Source of the DNA: Amorphophallus konjac
Lineage: Eukaryota; Streptophyta; Magnoliopsida; Alismatales; Araceae
Length of the DNA stretch: 64,000 nt
Assembly: GCA_022559845.1 (NCBI GenBank)
Contig: CM040118.1
Coordinates: forward strand, 236,763,224-236,827,223
Reading direction: 5' to 3'
Every line of letters begins with the position of its first letter. Positions within the stretch are counted from its first letter, which is position 1. This document shows positions 24,253 to 36,904 of the stretch, piece after piece. The position numbers and the translations under genes were made by a program. Below the pieces are notes generated by a model, which ran no database searches, had not been told where the DNA came from, and saw only the letters and a list, made by a program, of their open reading frames with translations.

Positions 24253-24265
24253 CCCTCCCCCACTT
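24253..24265 (-). promoter_or_regulatory. Tekay-A polypurine tract
   Basis: On the minus strand AAGTGGGGGAGGG lies directly before the 3' LTR start TGTAATACC. It is the same tract as in Tekay-B (44068-44079). Confidence 0.88.
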
Positions 24266-24325
24266 CAAAGAATTTGGTCCACCAAATTCACTGCACTTAA
24301 CACGATGAGGAGTGGAACAACTCAC

Positions 24326-25963
24326 CTAGAACAAGTCAGGATACTGTTTTCGCATGGTATCTTCTGACTCCCAAGTAGCTTCTTCGGTTCCACGCTGACT
24401 CCATTGCACTTTCACCATAGATATAGACCTATTTCTGAGTTGCTGCTGCTTACGATCCAGAATCTTAACATGTCTCTCTTCATAAGTCAGATCTTCCTTT
24501 AACTCAAGATCCGCATGCTGAATGACATGAGTGGGGTCATACACGTACTTTCTCAACATCGACACATGGAAGACATTGTGCACTCCGGATAACTGAGGTG
24601 GTAGTGCCAGACGGTACGCAACCTCCCCCACTCTTTCCAAAATCTCGAATGATATCTTAGGACTTAGCTTTCCTTGAATGCCAAATCTTCGGATTCCTCT
24701 TGTAGGAGAAACTTTCAAAAACACATGTTCACCAACTTGAAATTCCGAGTCCCTCCTTCTGTGGTCTGCATAACTATTCTGTCTTGATTGTGCTACTTGC
24801 AATCGGTCTCTAATAATACGAATATTCTTTGATGATTCAGAAATAAGATCTGGCCCCAGCCATTGCTTCTCACCAACCTCATTCCAACATAATGGTGACC
24901 GACAACTTCTTCCATACAAAGCTTCAAACGGAGCCATCTGAATGCTGGACTGATAACTATTGTTATAAGGAAATTCAATCAAGGCCAAGTGATCACTCCA
25001 ACTGTCTCCGAAATCAATCATGCAGGCTCTCAACATATCTTCCACTATCTGGTTGGTTCTTTCCGTCTGTCTGTCTGTTTGTGGATGAAAAGCAGTACTG
25101 AAATTCAGACGGGTTCCCAAAGATTCTTACAATCCCTTCCAAAAATGTGAAGTAAATCTGGGGTCTCTATCAGACACAATACTGACCGGAATACCATGGA
25201 GTCGCACCACTTCCTTCATATATAAAGCTGCTAGAACATCAACAGTCCACTTAGATTTAATGGATAAGAAATGAGCAGACTTTGTCAATCTGTCAACGAT
25301 AACCCATATTGCATCAAATCCGCTACGAGTCCTAGGTAGACCCATAATGAAATCCATGCCGATACTCTCCCACTTCCATTGAGGTATGTCCAGTGGTTTC
25401 AACTTCCCTACAGGTCTGAAATGCTCAGCCTTAACCTGCTGACACACCAAGCATCTATTCACAAATTCTGCAATTTCCCTTTTCATATTTGGCCACCAGA
25501 AAGATCTTTTCAAATCCTTAAACATCTTCGTACCTCCAGGATGAATGGTATATCAGGATCTATGAGCTTCCCCGAGGATCTTGTTCTTAGCTTCGGCCAC
25601 ATCAGGTACACAAGTCCTTCCCTGAAATAACAGTCTGCCATCGTCAGCTATCATGAATTCCGGTCTGCTACTCAAGCTCTCCTTGATTTCTACCAACTCT
25701 GGGTCATTGTCTTGCAAGGACTTGATTTCTGCCAAAAATTCTGGTTTGAGCTGAATCTGAGCAATCATAACTTGGTCCTTGTCAACATTAATATCCAACC
25801 CAGCTAGTTGCTCCAACAACTTCCATTCTTGCATCATGAGACTTGACAATTTGGTCATTGGCTTGCTGCTTAGGGCATCCGCCACCACATTACCCTTCCC
25901 GGGATGATATTCTATGGAGAAGTCGAAATCTTTTAGATACTCCAACCATCTTCTCTGCCTCAT
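24326..25963 (-). pseudogene. Tekay-A RNase H end, integrase and chromodomain-like tail
   Basis: Read leftward in one frame with in-frame stops at about 25552 and 25127. The start ([14 protein letters not shown]) is the RNase H to integrase linker. The zinc-binding HHCC segment ([33 protein letters not shown]) straddles the stop near 25550. Catalytic residues are visible as GMDFIMGL (D), SDRDPRFTSHFW (D) and PQTDRQTERTNQIVEDML (E), where a usual Gly is Arg. The tail has RRFGIQGKLSPK, VHNVFHVSMLRKYV and an EATWESEDTMRKQYPDLF ending, the reduced chromodomain of Tekay elements. The stops are explained by CAA to TAA and CGA to TGA changes. Confidence 0.88.
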
Positions 25964-25975
25964 ATTGAGTTCTTT

Positions 25976-27471
25976 CTAAGAGAATAAATACTTCAAACTC
26001 TTGTGGTCTGAAAATACTATGAATGTCTCTCCATATAAGTAATGCCTCCATATCTTTAAGGTAAAAACTACGGCTGCTAGCTCCAAATCATGGACAGGAT
26101 AATTCTCCTCATGCTTTCTCAACTGCCTAGAAGAATAGGCTATCACTTTCCCGTGCTGCATCAGTACGCAACCTAAACCAATTCTCGAAGCATCGGTGTA
26201 CACCACGAAGTCTCCTTCTCCTGGTGGTAAAGCTAAAACAGGGGCAGTCGTTAAGCATTCTTTCAAAGTCTGGAAGCTTTTCTCACAATCTTCCATCCAA
26301 TCAAACTAATTCTCCTTGCGGGTTAATCTTGTTAAGGGTACCGCAATCTTGGAGAAATCTTTAATAAACATTTGATAATATCCTGCCAAGCCTAGGAAGC
26401 TTCTAACTTCTGTTACACTAGTGGGCCTGTCCCAATCTTTAACTGCCTCTACCTTCGACGGATCAACAGAAATACCTTCTTTCGTAATGATATGCCCTAG
26501 AAAGGACACCTCTTGTAGCCAAAATTCACACTTGCTAAACTTGGCGTATAACTGATGGTCTCTCAATAATTGTAACGCCATCCTCAAATTTTCAGCATGT
26601 TCTTCCTCACTCTAGGAATAAATCAGAATGTCATCAATAAACACTACGACCCATTGATCCAGATAGGGTCAGAATACATCGTTCATCAACTGCATGAAAG
26701 CTGCAGGTGCATTCGTTAGTCCAAAAGGCTTTACAATAAATTCAAAGTGCCCATACCTGCTACAAAAAGTTGCTTATAAATATCCTCTTGCTTAATCCGC
26801 AACTGATGATAGCCCGATCGAAGATCAATCTTAGAGAAATATTGAGCTCCTACTATCTGATCAAATAACTCATCAATCCTCGGCAATGGATATTTATTCT
26901 TTATAGTCAACTGGTTCAGTTGCCGATAATCAATACACAACCTCATCGAGCCATCCTTCTTCCTTAGAAATAACATTGGAGCTCCCCACGTGGATGTACT
27001 TGGATGAATAAACCCCTTCTCAAGTAATTCTATTAACTGCTGCTTTAATTCCCTCAGCTCCGCAGGAGGCATACGATAAAGAGCTTTAGAAATAGGGGTC
27101 GCGCCAGGAATTAGGTCAATAGAAAACACAACTTCCCTCTCTAGTGGAAGACCTGGCAATTCCTCAGGAAAAACATCTGAAAAATCTCGGACAACAGGAA
27201 TGTTCTTAATCTCGATATTCTTCTCAGGGGTCACATAAATAAAGGCTAAAAATGCCTGACATCCTCTCCGTATCAATTTATCGGCTCGGATGGTCGAGAT
27301 AAGTGGCACAGATCTATGGTGCCTAATCCCTATAAAAGAAAGTCCAAGGTGTCTAGAAAAAGACACAGAGCTGGAACTACAATGAACATTGGCCTCATGC
27401 TTAGCCAACCAATCCGCCCCTAGAATTACATCATAGTCTTTCATATCCATGCATACTAAATCAGCCAGCAA
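25976..27471 (-). pseudogene. Tekay-A reverse transcriptase and RNase H, frameshifted
   Basis: 27471-26731 encodes the protease tail and the start of RT ([60 protein letters not shown]), then loses frame near 26735. The active-site region (FIDD, minus strand near 26630-26650) survives in 26588-26730. From 26587 a second frame carries the RT thumb ([20 protein letters not shown]) and, after a stop at 26303-26305, RNase H ([38 protein letters not shown]). A further stop follows at 25976. Confidence 0.88.
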
Positions 27472-27474
27472 ATT

Positions 27475-28709
27475 CTATTCATTAACCAAAATCTTGCTAG
27501 AAGGATAAAAATATTTAATCGCTGATCTAGAGCCAATAGGAGTTGATATCTCTAAGGGGGAATTCATCAAAACCGACTTCACAGCTAATGTCTGAGCAAA
27601 ACTCTGAGAAACAAATGAATGAGTAGCATCGGTATCGAAAAGAACGAAAGCTGGCTTTCCATGAACAATGAGAGTACCCTTCGTAAGTCCACCCTCCTCG
27701 GTGGTGCCTGCGTCCTCCTCTTGTAGGGCCTGGAGCTTGCCCTGCTGTTTCTTGCCGCCTTGAGGTTTCTTCGGGGTAGCTTGCTCGGATAAGAGAGGAC
27801 ACTCTGGAATGCTGTGATCCCTACTCCCACAACGCAAACAGGCGCCCAGCTTGCGCCAACACTCTTCCATCTTGTGACCGGGGCAGTCACAATACTTGCA
27901 TACGCCCTTAAATGGGACAATAGGGCCAGGCTTCTTGACTTCATTCTTTGGCATTTTCCCCTTCCATGAACCAGACCCGCCATTGGGCCTCTTCTTGCTA
28001 TTCCCGGGTTTAGCACTCCCGGAACCAGTAGGTTGCTCCTTTTTAACATTCTTCCCATGAATTTTCTCTGTCATTTCCAAGGTATCTTCTAAAACTTGGG
28101 CTTTTCTTACCATCTCTGCATAGGTTTGAATCTCCATCGGCGCCAACTGGTTAATATAATGCAACTTCAGCCCATTTAGAAAATGTTTCGCCTTCATCTT
28201 CTCTGTGAAAATCAAATGAGTAGCATAGCGAGAGAGTCTAGAAAATTGAGCTTCATATTCCGCCAAAGATAAACTCCGCTACTTCAGAGTAGCAAACTCA
28301 GCGGCTTTCTTCTCTTGGATTCTGTCGGAAAAGTACTTGCTATTGAAGAATTCTTCAAATTCCTTCCACGAAATTTATCTATCACCGAGGGTTGCCTTTA
28401 CTGACTCCCACCAAGTCCTAGCATCCCGTTCCAACTGGAATGTTTTTAATAGCACACGCTCCTGGCACTGCATTGTATAACTTCAAAAATTCTCTCCATC
28501 TCCTTAAGCCAGTGTTCGGCTTCATCGGGATCAGTTGAACCTCCAAAACGTGGGGGATTCATCCCACGAAAATTCCTGTGTAAATCACCAGCACCATGAT
28601 TCACCGCTCCACCTTGGGCCACCTGTTGTAAAGCCCGCGTAAGTCCTTGGACCGTCCACTGCATGTCCCGCCACTGCGCACGCTCAGCTGCCATCGGAAC
28701 GTCCTGCAC
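27475..28709 (-). pseudogene. Tekay-A gag and protease, frameshifted
   Basis: The start is probably the MAAERAQWRDMQ methionine (28694), because the orthologous frame in Tekay-B begins with the same sequence. The capsid region (PPRFGGSTDPDEAEHWLKEM) loses frame near 28460; capsid sequence resumes in another frame with two stops down to 28267. Two zinc knuckles follow, CKYCDCPGHKMEEC and CLRCGSRDHSIPEC. The aspartic protease motif reads FDTDATHSFVS where Tekay-B has FDTGASHS: the conserved Gly next to the catalytic Asp is lost, by a G-to-A change. Confidence 0.88.
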
Positions 28710-28891
28710 AAAAATGATTTATCTTAAGTTCATTTAAGAGAAAGAGTTTAGAGTTGATTATTAACTCAACCCAAGTCTCTACCCAAATTCTCACTAGGTT
28801 TGGTCCTTTGACTCATAACAAGAGTATAGGTTCTACGACAAACACTTAGAATTCCTAGAACTTAAATAACCTAGGAATATTAGAAACCTGG

Positions 28892-28903
28892 GCTCTGATA
28901 CCA
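28892..28903 (-). promoter_or_regulatory. Tekay-A primer binding site
   Basis: On the minus strand TGGTATCAGAGC lies six bases after the 5' LTR end GGGGCGTGACA. It is complementary to initiator Met tRNA. Confidence 0.9.
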
Positions 28904-28909
28904 CCTAAC

Positions 28910-29968
28910 TGTCACGCCCCGACGCGGAATATCGGGACTGGCAGTAGAGACAAGTAATTATAATAATAATATGTTTATTTCTAGACATGATATGTTAACG
29001 CTAAAAGATCGTACATCACCATAAATAGAAACTGCTTCATTCATTAAATAGCACATAACCAAACCATGTTCCAAACTACAATGATCTCACTTAACATAAT
29101 CTTGACAACATCCACTTAACATTATTACATTGGCTAACTTCAAATTACAACTCTTCCAAAATACTCTTAAACACAAATAACTCCACAACTAGAACTAGTT
29201 TCACAGGCTTCTATCAGGTTCACTCCACGGTCGTCACTCTTGCCCATTCCCCATCAGATTGCGAGTCCTCACCTGAGCTACCTGAAAAGGGGGAAAAACT
29301 AGGTGAGCGAACGCTCAGTAGGTAATAACAGGCAAGTTTAAGTAATTAACCAATTAAATTGCATGTTTGAGCGCGTAAATAAAGAACGAAAAGAAATAAC
29401 CACGCAACAAAATAATGAAAGGAAGGCAAGAACATGATGTAACCGGGAATTTGGCCAACAAGCAAGATTTAACCAAGTCAAGAGAAATTCAAGTAAGAGA
29501 TTATTGTCTTAGACATCACGCTAGTCATGCACTCGGTGCAATACCTCACCATGTCATTCAAACTCCCCGGGGCACAAGTACTTTTCGGGCGCTCCTCCCA
29601 GGACCAGACCGGGCCCTTATGATGCGTTGCCATTGATTTGTTGGATCCAAGATCCCAAGTTATGTCTAGACATTAATCAAGTTAGATGGCCAATACTTCA
29701 AGATATGGAACTTACCAAAGTTTCAAGGGTAAGTTGAGGTAGACATCATGTCTGGAAAGTTCAAGTTATCAAGAACCAATCATGTCCTTGGATTCAACAC
29801 GAAAAATCACGGAAATCACTTCTGGATGATAAGCGGTCAGAACAGGGCCACACAAGCAATACACGGTCAAGAGTGGACCATTCAGGAAAGAGATGGGCTT
29901 AGCACTAGCCACACCGAAGTCAAGGATACACGGTCCATGTAGGGCCGCTCGAGTAATTGGATGGTTGA
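28910..29968 (-). repeat. Tekay-A 5' LTR, part 1 (U5 side)
   Basis: Promoter-distal part of the 5' LTR, including the TACTGAG/CAG-GT module at 29280-29330 (minus strand). It ends at the GTTGA target duplication (29964-29968) of solo LTR G. Confidence 0.9.
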
Positions 29969-32206
29969 TGATGTAACACCACCTATGGACCTATTTTGCA
30001 AGCATTCAAGTTTGAGCAGCGGACTCACACTAGCGAGCTTACCCATATGGCGCACACTAGTGCCCGATGGCGACTAGGCGATGTTGGAGAGGGTCCGAGG
30101 CGGGACCTTGAGGCTCCAATAGTTGGCTATCTTGGGGAGAACCCCAAATGGGCCTAGGATGCCCAAATCATGGGCGGCCAACACACCAAGGGTGTGGGTT
30201 AAGTGGATGCTCTCACAACTCGCCCGCGGTGGTCACTCAATTTGGGTAGCAATTTAAAATCGGACACTCTCTTACCGCCGACGGAGTAACTATAGCAATA
30301 CTAAGCTAAGCAAGTCCATTACAGCAATGAGATATGTTCAGGAGCTCACCTAGCCGGCGTGAAGATGCCGACTCCGGCCGGAGACGGGGGCGAGCGGGGA
30401 GGCGAGGGTATGCACCGGCACGCCGCGTCGGTGTCGCTTCAACCTGAAATGGAAAGATTACACCACTACACCTCTCGCAGGAGGGGTGATCTTGGGGTAG
30501 GGATTAATCTTATTACATCCAATACTACCTCCACGCAGGGAGGGGCCTTCAGCCGGCCAAGTGGGGTGGGGACTTATGCTAAGGAAACCCGATTTGCCGA
30601 TCCCCGCCGGTTCTGCCAACCTTTAGAATTGTTGGACAGGGGGCCGGTGATGTCACTGCCACAAATTCCACAGAGCTCAGATCTTGACGAAACCTGCGCC
30701 AAAAGTTTCCCAACTGACAGAGGATGATGCCTGAATTTTTTAGGAAGCTCTGGACCTCGGGGCTGATCGGACCGGCGACTGGAGCAGGACAGCAACACTC
30801 TACTTCGGACTGATGCAGAACTGATGCAGTGGATTGCAGAAGGCACTGCGGTCGCTCCCGAACTTCAAATTGAACGAAACTGGCGGTGACACGATCGTGG
30901 TCGGAGTAGCTTCGAGCAGAAGTTGACGGGGCCACAATCCGAGGTCGGAGATGAGAATGGTGGCCAGATAAATGAAGACAGGTCAAACCTGAGTCCACTG
31001 GTGGCAGACTGCACACTCTGACGAAATAATTCAGAACAAATAGCTCGGGCAGGCGATTGGTGTCGTTCTTTCTGCTACTGATGGAGGATTAGATGAAGAA
31101 GAATTTTTTAGAAGGAAGTGTGCTCGAATTCCTCCAAGGTTGACCGCAGAACAGCTTCCAAGATCGCTCTGGTCTTCAGTCTGGGATAGATTGCGCAGTC
31201 GTTGAAGATGACACTCCTCCGGACAGCTCCGAACTCGGAAGCCGGCGAGACCACCACCGTTGGAAAGCTATCTCGATGATGATTCCAGCAATATAGGCCT
31301 TGCCACCTTAATCTTTGAGAGACGGTCGTGGCTGCCTCTGCAAGTCGCTGCAACTCTGCTGCCTGAAACAGAGGCTGAATGAGAAGAAGATGAGGGGGTG
31401 GGGAAGGGGATGGCCAAGAGAGTAAGAGGTGGAGGGTGAACTTGGCTGGTATGGGGAAGGGGGGCTGCGACTTTGGGTGGTTTGGGAGGTGGGGAGATGG
31501 AAGGGCACTGCCCTAGGGAGAGGGAAATTTGAATTTGGGCTTAGGGAAGAGCCCCTTCAACCTTGGGGAGAGGAAGGGGTGCTTAGGAAGTGGTGTTGGG
31601 TAGTTGGGGGTTGGGAGGTGGGGTGTGGATTGGAGGATGCCACCTTGGGTTGGGGGGGAGTTAAATGGGTGTATGGGGAAGGGGAGAGGTCTTAATGAGG
31701 GGTGAATGGGGAGGAGAGAGAAAATTCCGAAAATTGGGGTGGAGGGAGAGAGAGAGAGAGGGGGGGACCCCTTAGAGAGAGAGAGAGTGAGAGAGAGAGA
31801 GAGAGATCTAGTGGGATTTGGAAGTGGATTTCAATTTTTATTCAATTGTTCATTACTTCAAAATGAGGGGAATGGGGTCCTATATATAGGCAACCCACAT
31901 TTCTACAAAAGTCCCTGACATTTGACTCAATGACAAATAACCGAAGGGATAGGGGTGCCCTTGGGCCAAGCCCAATGAATTGGGCCCACTAGCCTAACAA
32001 ACCAACCTATTGACATAATACTTAGGAAAATCACTCACTAACCTAGGTACATGACTCAAATAAAGCGAAAATTACATGATATTGACTCAAATAAAATGTG
32101 AAGATTACATGACTAGACTCAAAAATATATGACTAACATAATGGCGCTTGTCGACGAACAATCCGAGTCCGGAGAAAATGTGGAGGGGCAAGGGATGCCC
32201 TCATCA
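29969..32206 (-). mobile_element. Solo LTR 'G', related to element F, minus strand
   Basis: 2238 bp flanked by GTTGA (29964-29968 and 32207-32211). On the minus strand it starts TGATGAGGGCATCCCTTG, like the F LTR, and ends GGTGTTACATCA. It has a TATA box (CCTATATATAGG, about 31879-31890), a long GA tract at 31745-31805 matching the CT leader of F, and no internal region or second LTR. A single LTR with intact target duplication is the usual product of LTR-LTR recombination. It is clearly diverged from F and so is a sister family. Confidence 0.9.
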
Positions 32207-32211
32207 GTTGA

Positions 32212-34314
32212 ACATGGGCCACTCAAGACTAGTAGAGCTGGAAGCCCAAGAACAAGATAAACGGTCCATATAGGGCCGTCCAACAGACAAACGGTCCAAT
32301 AAGACCCGCTCTATTACATGGGCGGTTCCAATAGGTCCGTTCAACTTAATCAACTAGAAATCTACCCAAACGGGCTCCGGGCTGCCATAAGTGGGGTGGA
32401 ACTGAACCAGGGTCCAGCCCACTCTCCATTGGTCAACCTAGGGCTTATTGGGTCTATCCAAACACAATTTGGTCGAAGATAGATCAAGGTTAAATAACCA
32501 ATGTAGTGGCACTTGGCCAGGGTTGCACGGTTCATTATGGGCCGCCCAATAGGATGAACGGTCCCTTTCGGGCCACGTAATTCTCAGGGGGTCCAAGTCG
32601 AGCCGTGACTTACAATACGATAGTTCAATCGATTCGATCACGTACACATGTTCAGATCTTGATGGTACAACCTGCCCGGCATCCTAGTGGGAATCCCAGA
32701 CTCATTGGGGCTTACGGAGGTCCCGTAATGAAGGTCCTAGTCCGACGGAAGGAATATCCGGCGGAGAGTCCCAAATATTACAAGGAAATAGGGCTAATAA
32801 AACATCAGAAACCAGTGAGACGGTCAGTCAATCCTACCGGAGTAGAACGACTGTCATACAACCCTAATAACCTTTTCAATTTAATAATGAGTCATGATTA
32901 ATATTAACATTGCAAAAAAAAGATGATCCAAGGTCAAGATGAATAAATCAGTAAGATTTATAATCATTTAATGTAATAATTTTTCAGAGTTTTTATGCAT
33001 GTTGCTAACTTACATTTAACAACTAATCTACTATCATGAATCATGCAAAAAGATAACTTAATCAATTCTGTAAAGATGGACGGTCCAATAGGGACCTTTC
33101 ATCCTCCTCGGTGGTCGCACGACAGGCTGTTTATCCCCCTCAGGTCCGAAAGCCTTCTGGGGATGAGCGGTCTGTAATGAGCCACTGGGGGAGACGAACG
33201 GTCAATCACTGGCCGCCTGACAGAAGGGCGGTCTAGGTCAAGCCGCTCTTCCCGAAAACATAATATGAATCACAACACATAAACGGTCCGTAATGTGCCG
33301 CCTAACACGTTGGGTGGTCTATCGTGAGGCCGCGCAAGTCAAAAATCAACCAAACCCCCCATTCACCCTGCCCGCCTCCGGCGAGTTGGCTAGGGTTACA
33401 AAGAATTGCTAAATACGCATAGCACAGAGCATAATAATTAGGGCTTTTGGACTCAAAAGAAAGAGCACGAAAAGTTTTACAATATAGCATGCTCGATTTA
33501 ATCTTTAGTGCTTGAAATCCCTACTTAAACGAGATGGAACAAGTATAACCCTAGATATGACATGCTTCTACTAAACCCTAAAATTCTCGCATGATACTAA
33601 GTAACTTTTAAGGCTTTTGCATTCAATAGAAAGAGCACTCGATGCTGGTTCTAATCATATATAATACTTAAGGTTTGGCTTGCTATAACCTACCTTAAAC
33701 GGAGGAAGAAAGAAGAAGAAGCGACGACGACACGCGAAGAACACCCCGTCGGTGATCGCCGAAATCCGCCCTCGTCCACGATCCTCGTTGGCTGCGGCAT
33801 CACCCAAACGAAAATAGGGTTCCTGAGGGTCATTTTTATAGGTCACACAAGATCTAGAGTGTTCTATTCGAGGAGATAGAGTCCAATCAAGTTGGACGTG
33901 CGCGAACCACGCGGATAGGGTTAGCCGCCACCTTCTAAACCGAAATTCACTTTCTAGGGTTAGGGTTTCGGGGAGAACTAAGAGGGGAAACGATCCTCTC
34001 ATCCTAGCCTTCCATTTGGATCCGGTTTCAGCCTAAATGATAGGGTATTGGGCTCAAATTTCACGTTTTAAGGTCCAATTAGATTAAGTGTGGATTTGGG
34101 CCTTAATCAGTTGATTTGACCAAATTACAGATTTTATTTGGGTCAGTCACAGAGGACACTATTATCAAACATTTTATCCTATGCAAGATTCTAAATTTTT
34201 CAGATTTTTACGAAATAGTCGAAATTTAACTTATTCTATTTATTAAGGATTTTCTAATTAATTTCTTATAAATTTTCTAGAAATTTTTATTTGTTAATAA
34301 ATCAGAGCATTACA
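32212..34314 (-). repeat. Tekay-A 5' LTR, part 2 (U3/R side)
   Basis: Promoter part of the 5' LTR. On the minus strand TATAAAAA lies at about 33832-33841, and an AAG/GTAGGT donor-like site at 33696-33688. Plus-strand ACGGTC...GGCCGC quasi-palindromes lie at 32262-32345 and 33078-33340. No gene. Confidence 0.9.
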
Positions 34315-34319
34315 CAACT

Positions 34320-35322
34320 CTTCTTCTATCTGTTCAAACTCCAAAATCTTGTTTAACAGATCTTGATTTTCTTCCTTTAGGGAAACAATTAAGTCCTTTT
34401 GCAATTCTAAATCTGAGTGAAGTTTTTCATTTATTTCTTTCAGAAATGGACAATCATTGCAGGTAGATTTAGCAAAGCATGTTGTTTCAACATTGACTTT
34501 TAGACACTGTTTCCTAAGACATTCATTCTCAATTTTCAGGGTGTTCAATTCACAGCTAACACATTCAAAATCCTTCATCAGTTTTTCATTCTGAACTAAA
34601 TTATTGACATGAACCTGATCATCATCAATCAAGCTAAGTTTTTCTTTTAGTTCTGAAATTCCATGTACAAGTTCTTGATTTTCCTCTTTAAATAAGCTAA
34701 TTTGTTTCTTAAGCATTTCTTTTTCAGATTTCAACTGATCTAGTTCTGAAGCAACAGAATCAAGATTGTTCAGTCATTTTCTAAAAATTTCATTCTCAGT
34801 TTTCAATGTCTCAATATTAATATTTTCAGAATTGGAGTTAGCAGCTTCATGCAATTTTTTCTTCAAGGATATATTTTTCTTACTTAGGCTGTTATACCTA
34901 TCTAACAGATCAGCATAGGCATCCTCTCAGTCATCTATAGAGAAATTCTCAAAGGGGTTTACCTGATCATCGTTATCATCCTGATCACTGCTGTGATCAC
35001 TGCCGTTTGCCATCATGCATTTGTCTTCGTTTCCTTTATCGGCGGTCTTCAGTCTATCCAATATCTCTCTTGCTGATCTGCAATTATAACAACAAGAATG
35101 GAATGCCTTGTTAGTAGCAGCCTTCATCATCTCCAAAGCTTTCTGATTTTCAGCACACATAGATCTATGATTATCAGTCCATTTGGACTTGTTCTTTGGT
35201 AATCTATATGGACCATGTGAAATTAGCTTCCACAGATCTGTATCAACAGACTTAACAAACATGCGCAAGTTATTAAACCACAAATTAAAATCAATACCAT
35301 TAAAAATCAGTGGATGACTCAT
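34320..35322 (-). pseudogene. gag N-terminal part of minus SIRE element
   Basis: Reads leftward from ATG at 35322. The first 100 residues are the Copia gag N-terminus (FNGIDFNLWFNNLRMFV, ISHGPYRLP, SAREILDRL). Most of the usual capsid (UBN2-type) region is then missing: the frame jumps to an acidic Asp/Ser-rich stretch (SDHSSDQDDNDDQ). After a stop at 34927 the same frame continues as a long coiled coil to 34320, with one more stop near 34770. Tekay-A inserted here; gag continues at 13253. With a deleted capsid centre the protein was probably not a normal capsid. Confidence 0.82.
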
Positions 35323-35421
35323 AAGATGGATTTAGGAACAGTCATCCAAAAACAAGGAGCAGCAAAAGGAATTAGCACCAAGGATCACTGCAGATCGTTG
35401 GATCTGTAGAACCAGTAACCC

Positions 35422-35433
35422 GCTCTGATACCA
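35422..35433 (-). promoter_or_regulatory. Primer binding site of minus SIRE element
   Basis: On the minus strand TGGTATCAGAGC lies three bases after the LTR end CCCTAACA, giving the usual SIRE arrangement ATTGGTATCAGAGC. Confidence 0.9.
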
Positions 35434-35435
35434 AT

Positions 35436-36378
35436 TGTTAGGGTGCAAGGCACGGATTCAGAGGGGGGGTGAATGAATCCCCGTTCAAAACTATTGCGAA
35501 ATTAAAAACTCAGATGGCTTAATCAAATTAAGCACTCTTCAGTTGACAAATCAAAGCACAGTCTAAATGACGAGCTCACACTAAACCGTAATTCTGACAA
35601 ACACAGTATCAAATACTAATCGAGGACCCAGACTGATATAATGATGAACACTCTAGCAAACCTTCAAGCACCAAATAGCATGCTGTCATACAGATGAATC
35701 TTTTAACAGTACTCAATATAAACTAATGAAACCACTAAGCTTCTCTCTTTTCACAACCGTGAACTGAGAAACTCAAGCTCACATATGAGTTGTAATTCTA
35801 CTGAGCATATGAACAAACACTTCACATTCATATTAACTTTCCCAAGATGGCACAAATAATCAAGCACACACAACCTGTGAAGGGGAGATAGATGATATGG
35901 AAGAGTGCACACAGCAAACCACGATAGACAGGATTTTTTAGGTGGTTCGGTCCTCCAGACCTACATCCACCCCTCACTCCAAACTAGAGTGAGGCTTCCC
36001 TTGCAAAATGTAAGACACAGACTCAGTCTGGAAATAGGACGCTGCCTAACAGCTTGACAACCGAGGGAAAGAAATCCCTGAACCAAGTTCTGTAACCCAC
36101 AGAACCAGAACTAGAGGATCAATCCTCCCTTCCTCTAAACCAGAGGGAAACCCACGAGTAGCACACCACTACTCGCGACCAGAGACTCATGTCTCTCTTC
36201 CTCTGAATCCACAGAGGGCAAACCGGAGATACACTCTCCCTTCTCCTGTGTCCACAGGAGGAACCCCGAACTCAACCTGAGTATCGGAAGAACAGAGAAA
36301 CTAGAAGATGAAGGTAATAAAAAGGAAAAATGAACTGGCGAACAAAACTCAATGAGAACATGTAGCTCACATAGGAGC
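35436..36378 (-). repeat. Minus SIRE 5' LTR, part 1 (R/U5 side)
   Basis: 943 bp from the LTR end (TGTTAGGGTGCAAGG on plus) to the GGAGC duplication of Tekay-B. It carries the widely shared SIRE leader words (AGGTGGTTCGG, near 35939) and the inverted-repeat ladder at 35972-36282. No gene. Confidence 0.88.
35972..36282 (-). repeat. Ladder of 11 short inverted repeats in the SIRE leader
   Basis: Successive perfect arms: CCTCACTC/GAGTGAGG (35972-35994), GGGA/TCCC (36065-36078), GTTCTG/CAGAAC (36087-36105), GAGGAT/ATCCTC (36114-36127), CCTCT/AGAGG (36132-36146), CGAGTAG/CTACTCG (36155-36175), AGAGAC/GTCTCT (36181-36196), CCTCTG/CAGAGG (36200-36217), GGAGA/TCTCC (36225-36239), CTCCTGTG/CACAGGAG (36243-36260), ACTCA/TGAGT (36270-36282). 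Loops are 2-7 nt. Confidence 0.85.
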
Positions 36379-36840
36379 TGTAGCAACCCTGATAAAATAT
36401 TAATAATAATAAAGATTAAAAAAAATAAATCAAATAATTAGATAAATAAAATAATATAAAATAACACCTCTGATAAAGGCGCTATTCAAAATTAGAAACG
36501 CCTCTAGATAAGGCGTTATTCAATAAGTGACGCCCTGACCACACAGCGTCAAATTCCAACGTCAAAAACGGTAAGGCCAAGAAACGCCCCTAGCTTGGGC
36601 GTGTTTTAAAACAAAGAACGCCTTCATATCAGGCGCTTCTTAAGAAACGACTTGAACCAGGTCGTCAATTCAGGAATCGACGCCCTGACCTAGGTCGTTA
36701 ATTCCATTCGAGTTCCGTTCGACACGGGAGCTTATCCAGGGTAATGGATAAGTATTAGAAAGAGTTAAAAGGTGGTAAGGACTCTATATTGGAAGCATTA
36801 CTTCCACTAGAACACTAACCCTAACAGGACGTCCAAAATC

Positions 36841-36848
36841 CTATAAAT
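36841..36848 (+). promoter_or_regulatory. Tekay-B LTR TATA box
   Basis: CCTATAAATAG with the leader hairpins starting about 60 nt downstream. The copy in the 3' LTR is at about 44543-44552. Confidence 0.75.
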
Positions 36849-36904
36849 AGTCTTGATCGAACAAACCCTAAACCTATTTGATTCAAGCCTCTGCGACGGT
36901 AAGT

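Larger units (their letters stand above)
13259..34314 (-). mobile_element. Tekay-A: minus-strand Ty3-gypsy chromovirus with an insertion in each LTR
   Basis: The left LTR (13259-24252) and right LTR (28910-34314) flank a 4.66 kb internal region with gag-pol on the minus strand. Target duplication CAACT at 13254-13258 and 34315-34319. After removing inserts F (left) and G (right), the LTRs are 3161 and 3162 bp, almost equal. In element sense the LTR runs from TGTAATACCCCG to GGGGCGTGACA. The polyprotein order gag-PR-RT-RH-IN and a C-terminal chromodomain-like tail (EATWESEDTMRKQYPDLF) place it in the Tekay/Del lineage. It is dead: frameshifts, stops and a mutated protease motif. Confidence 0.93.
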
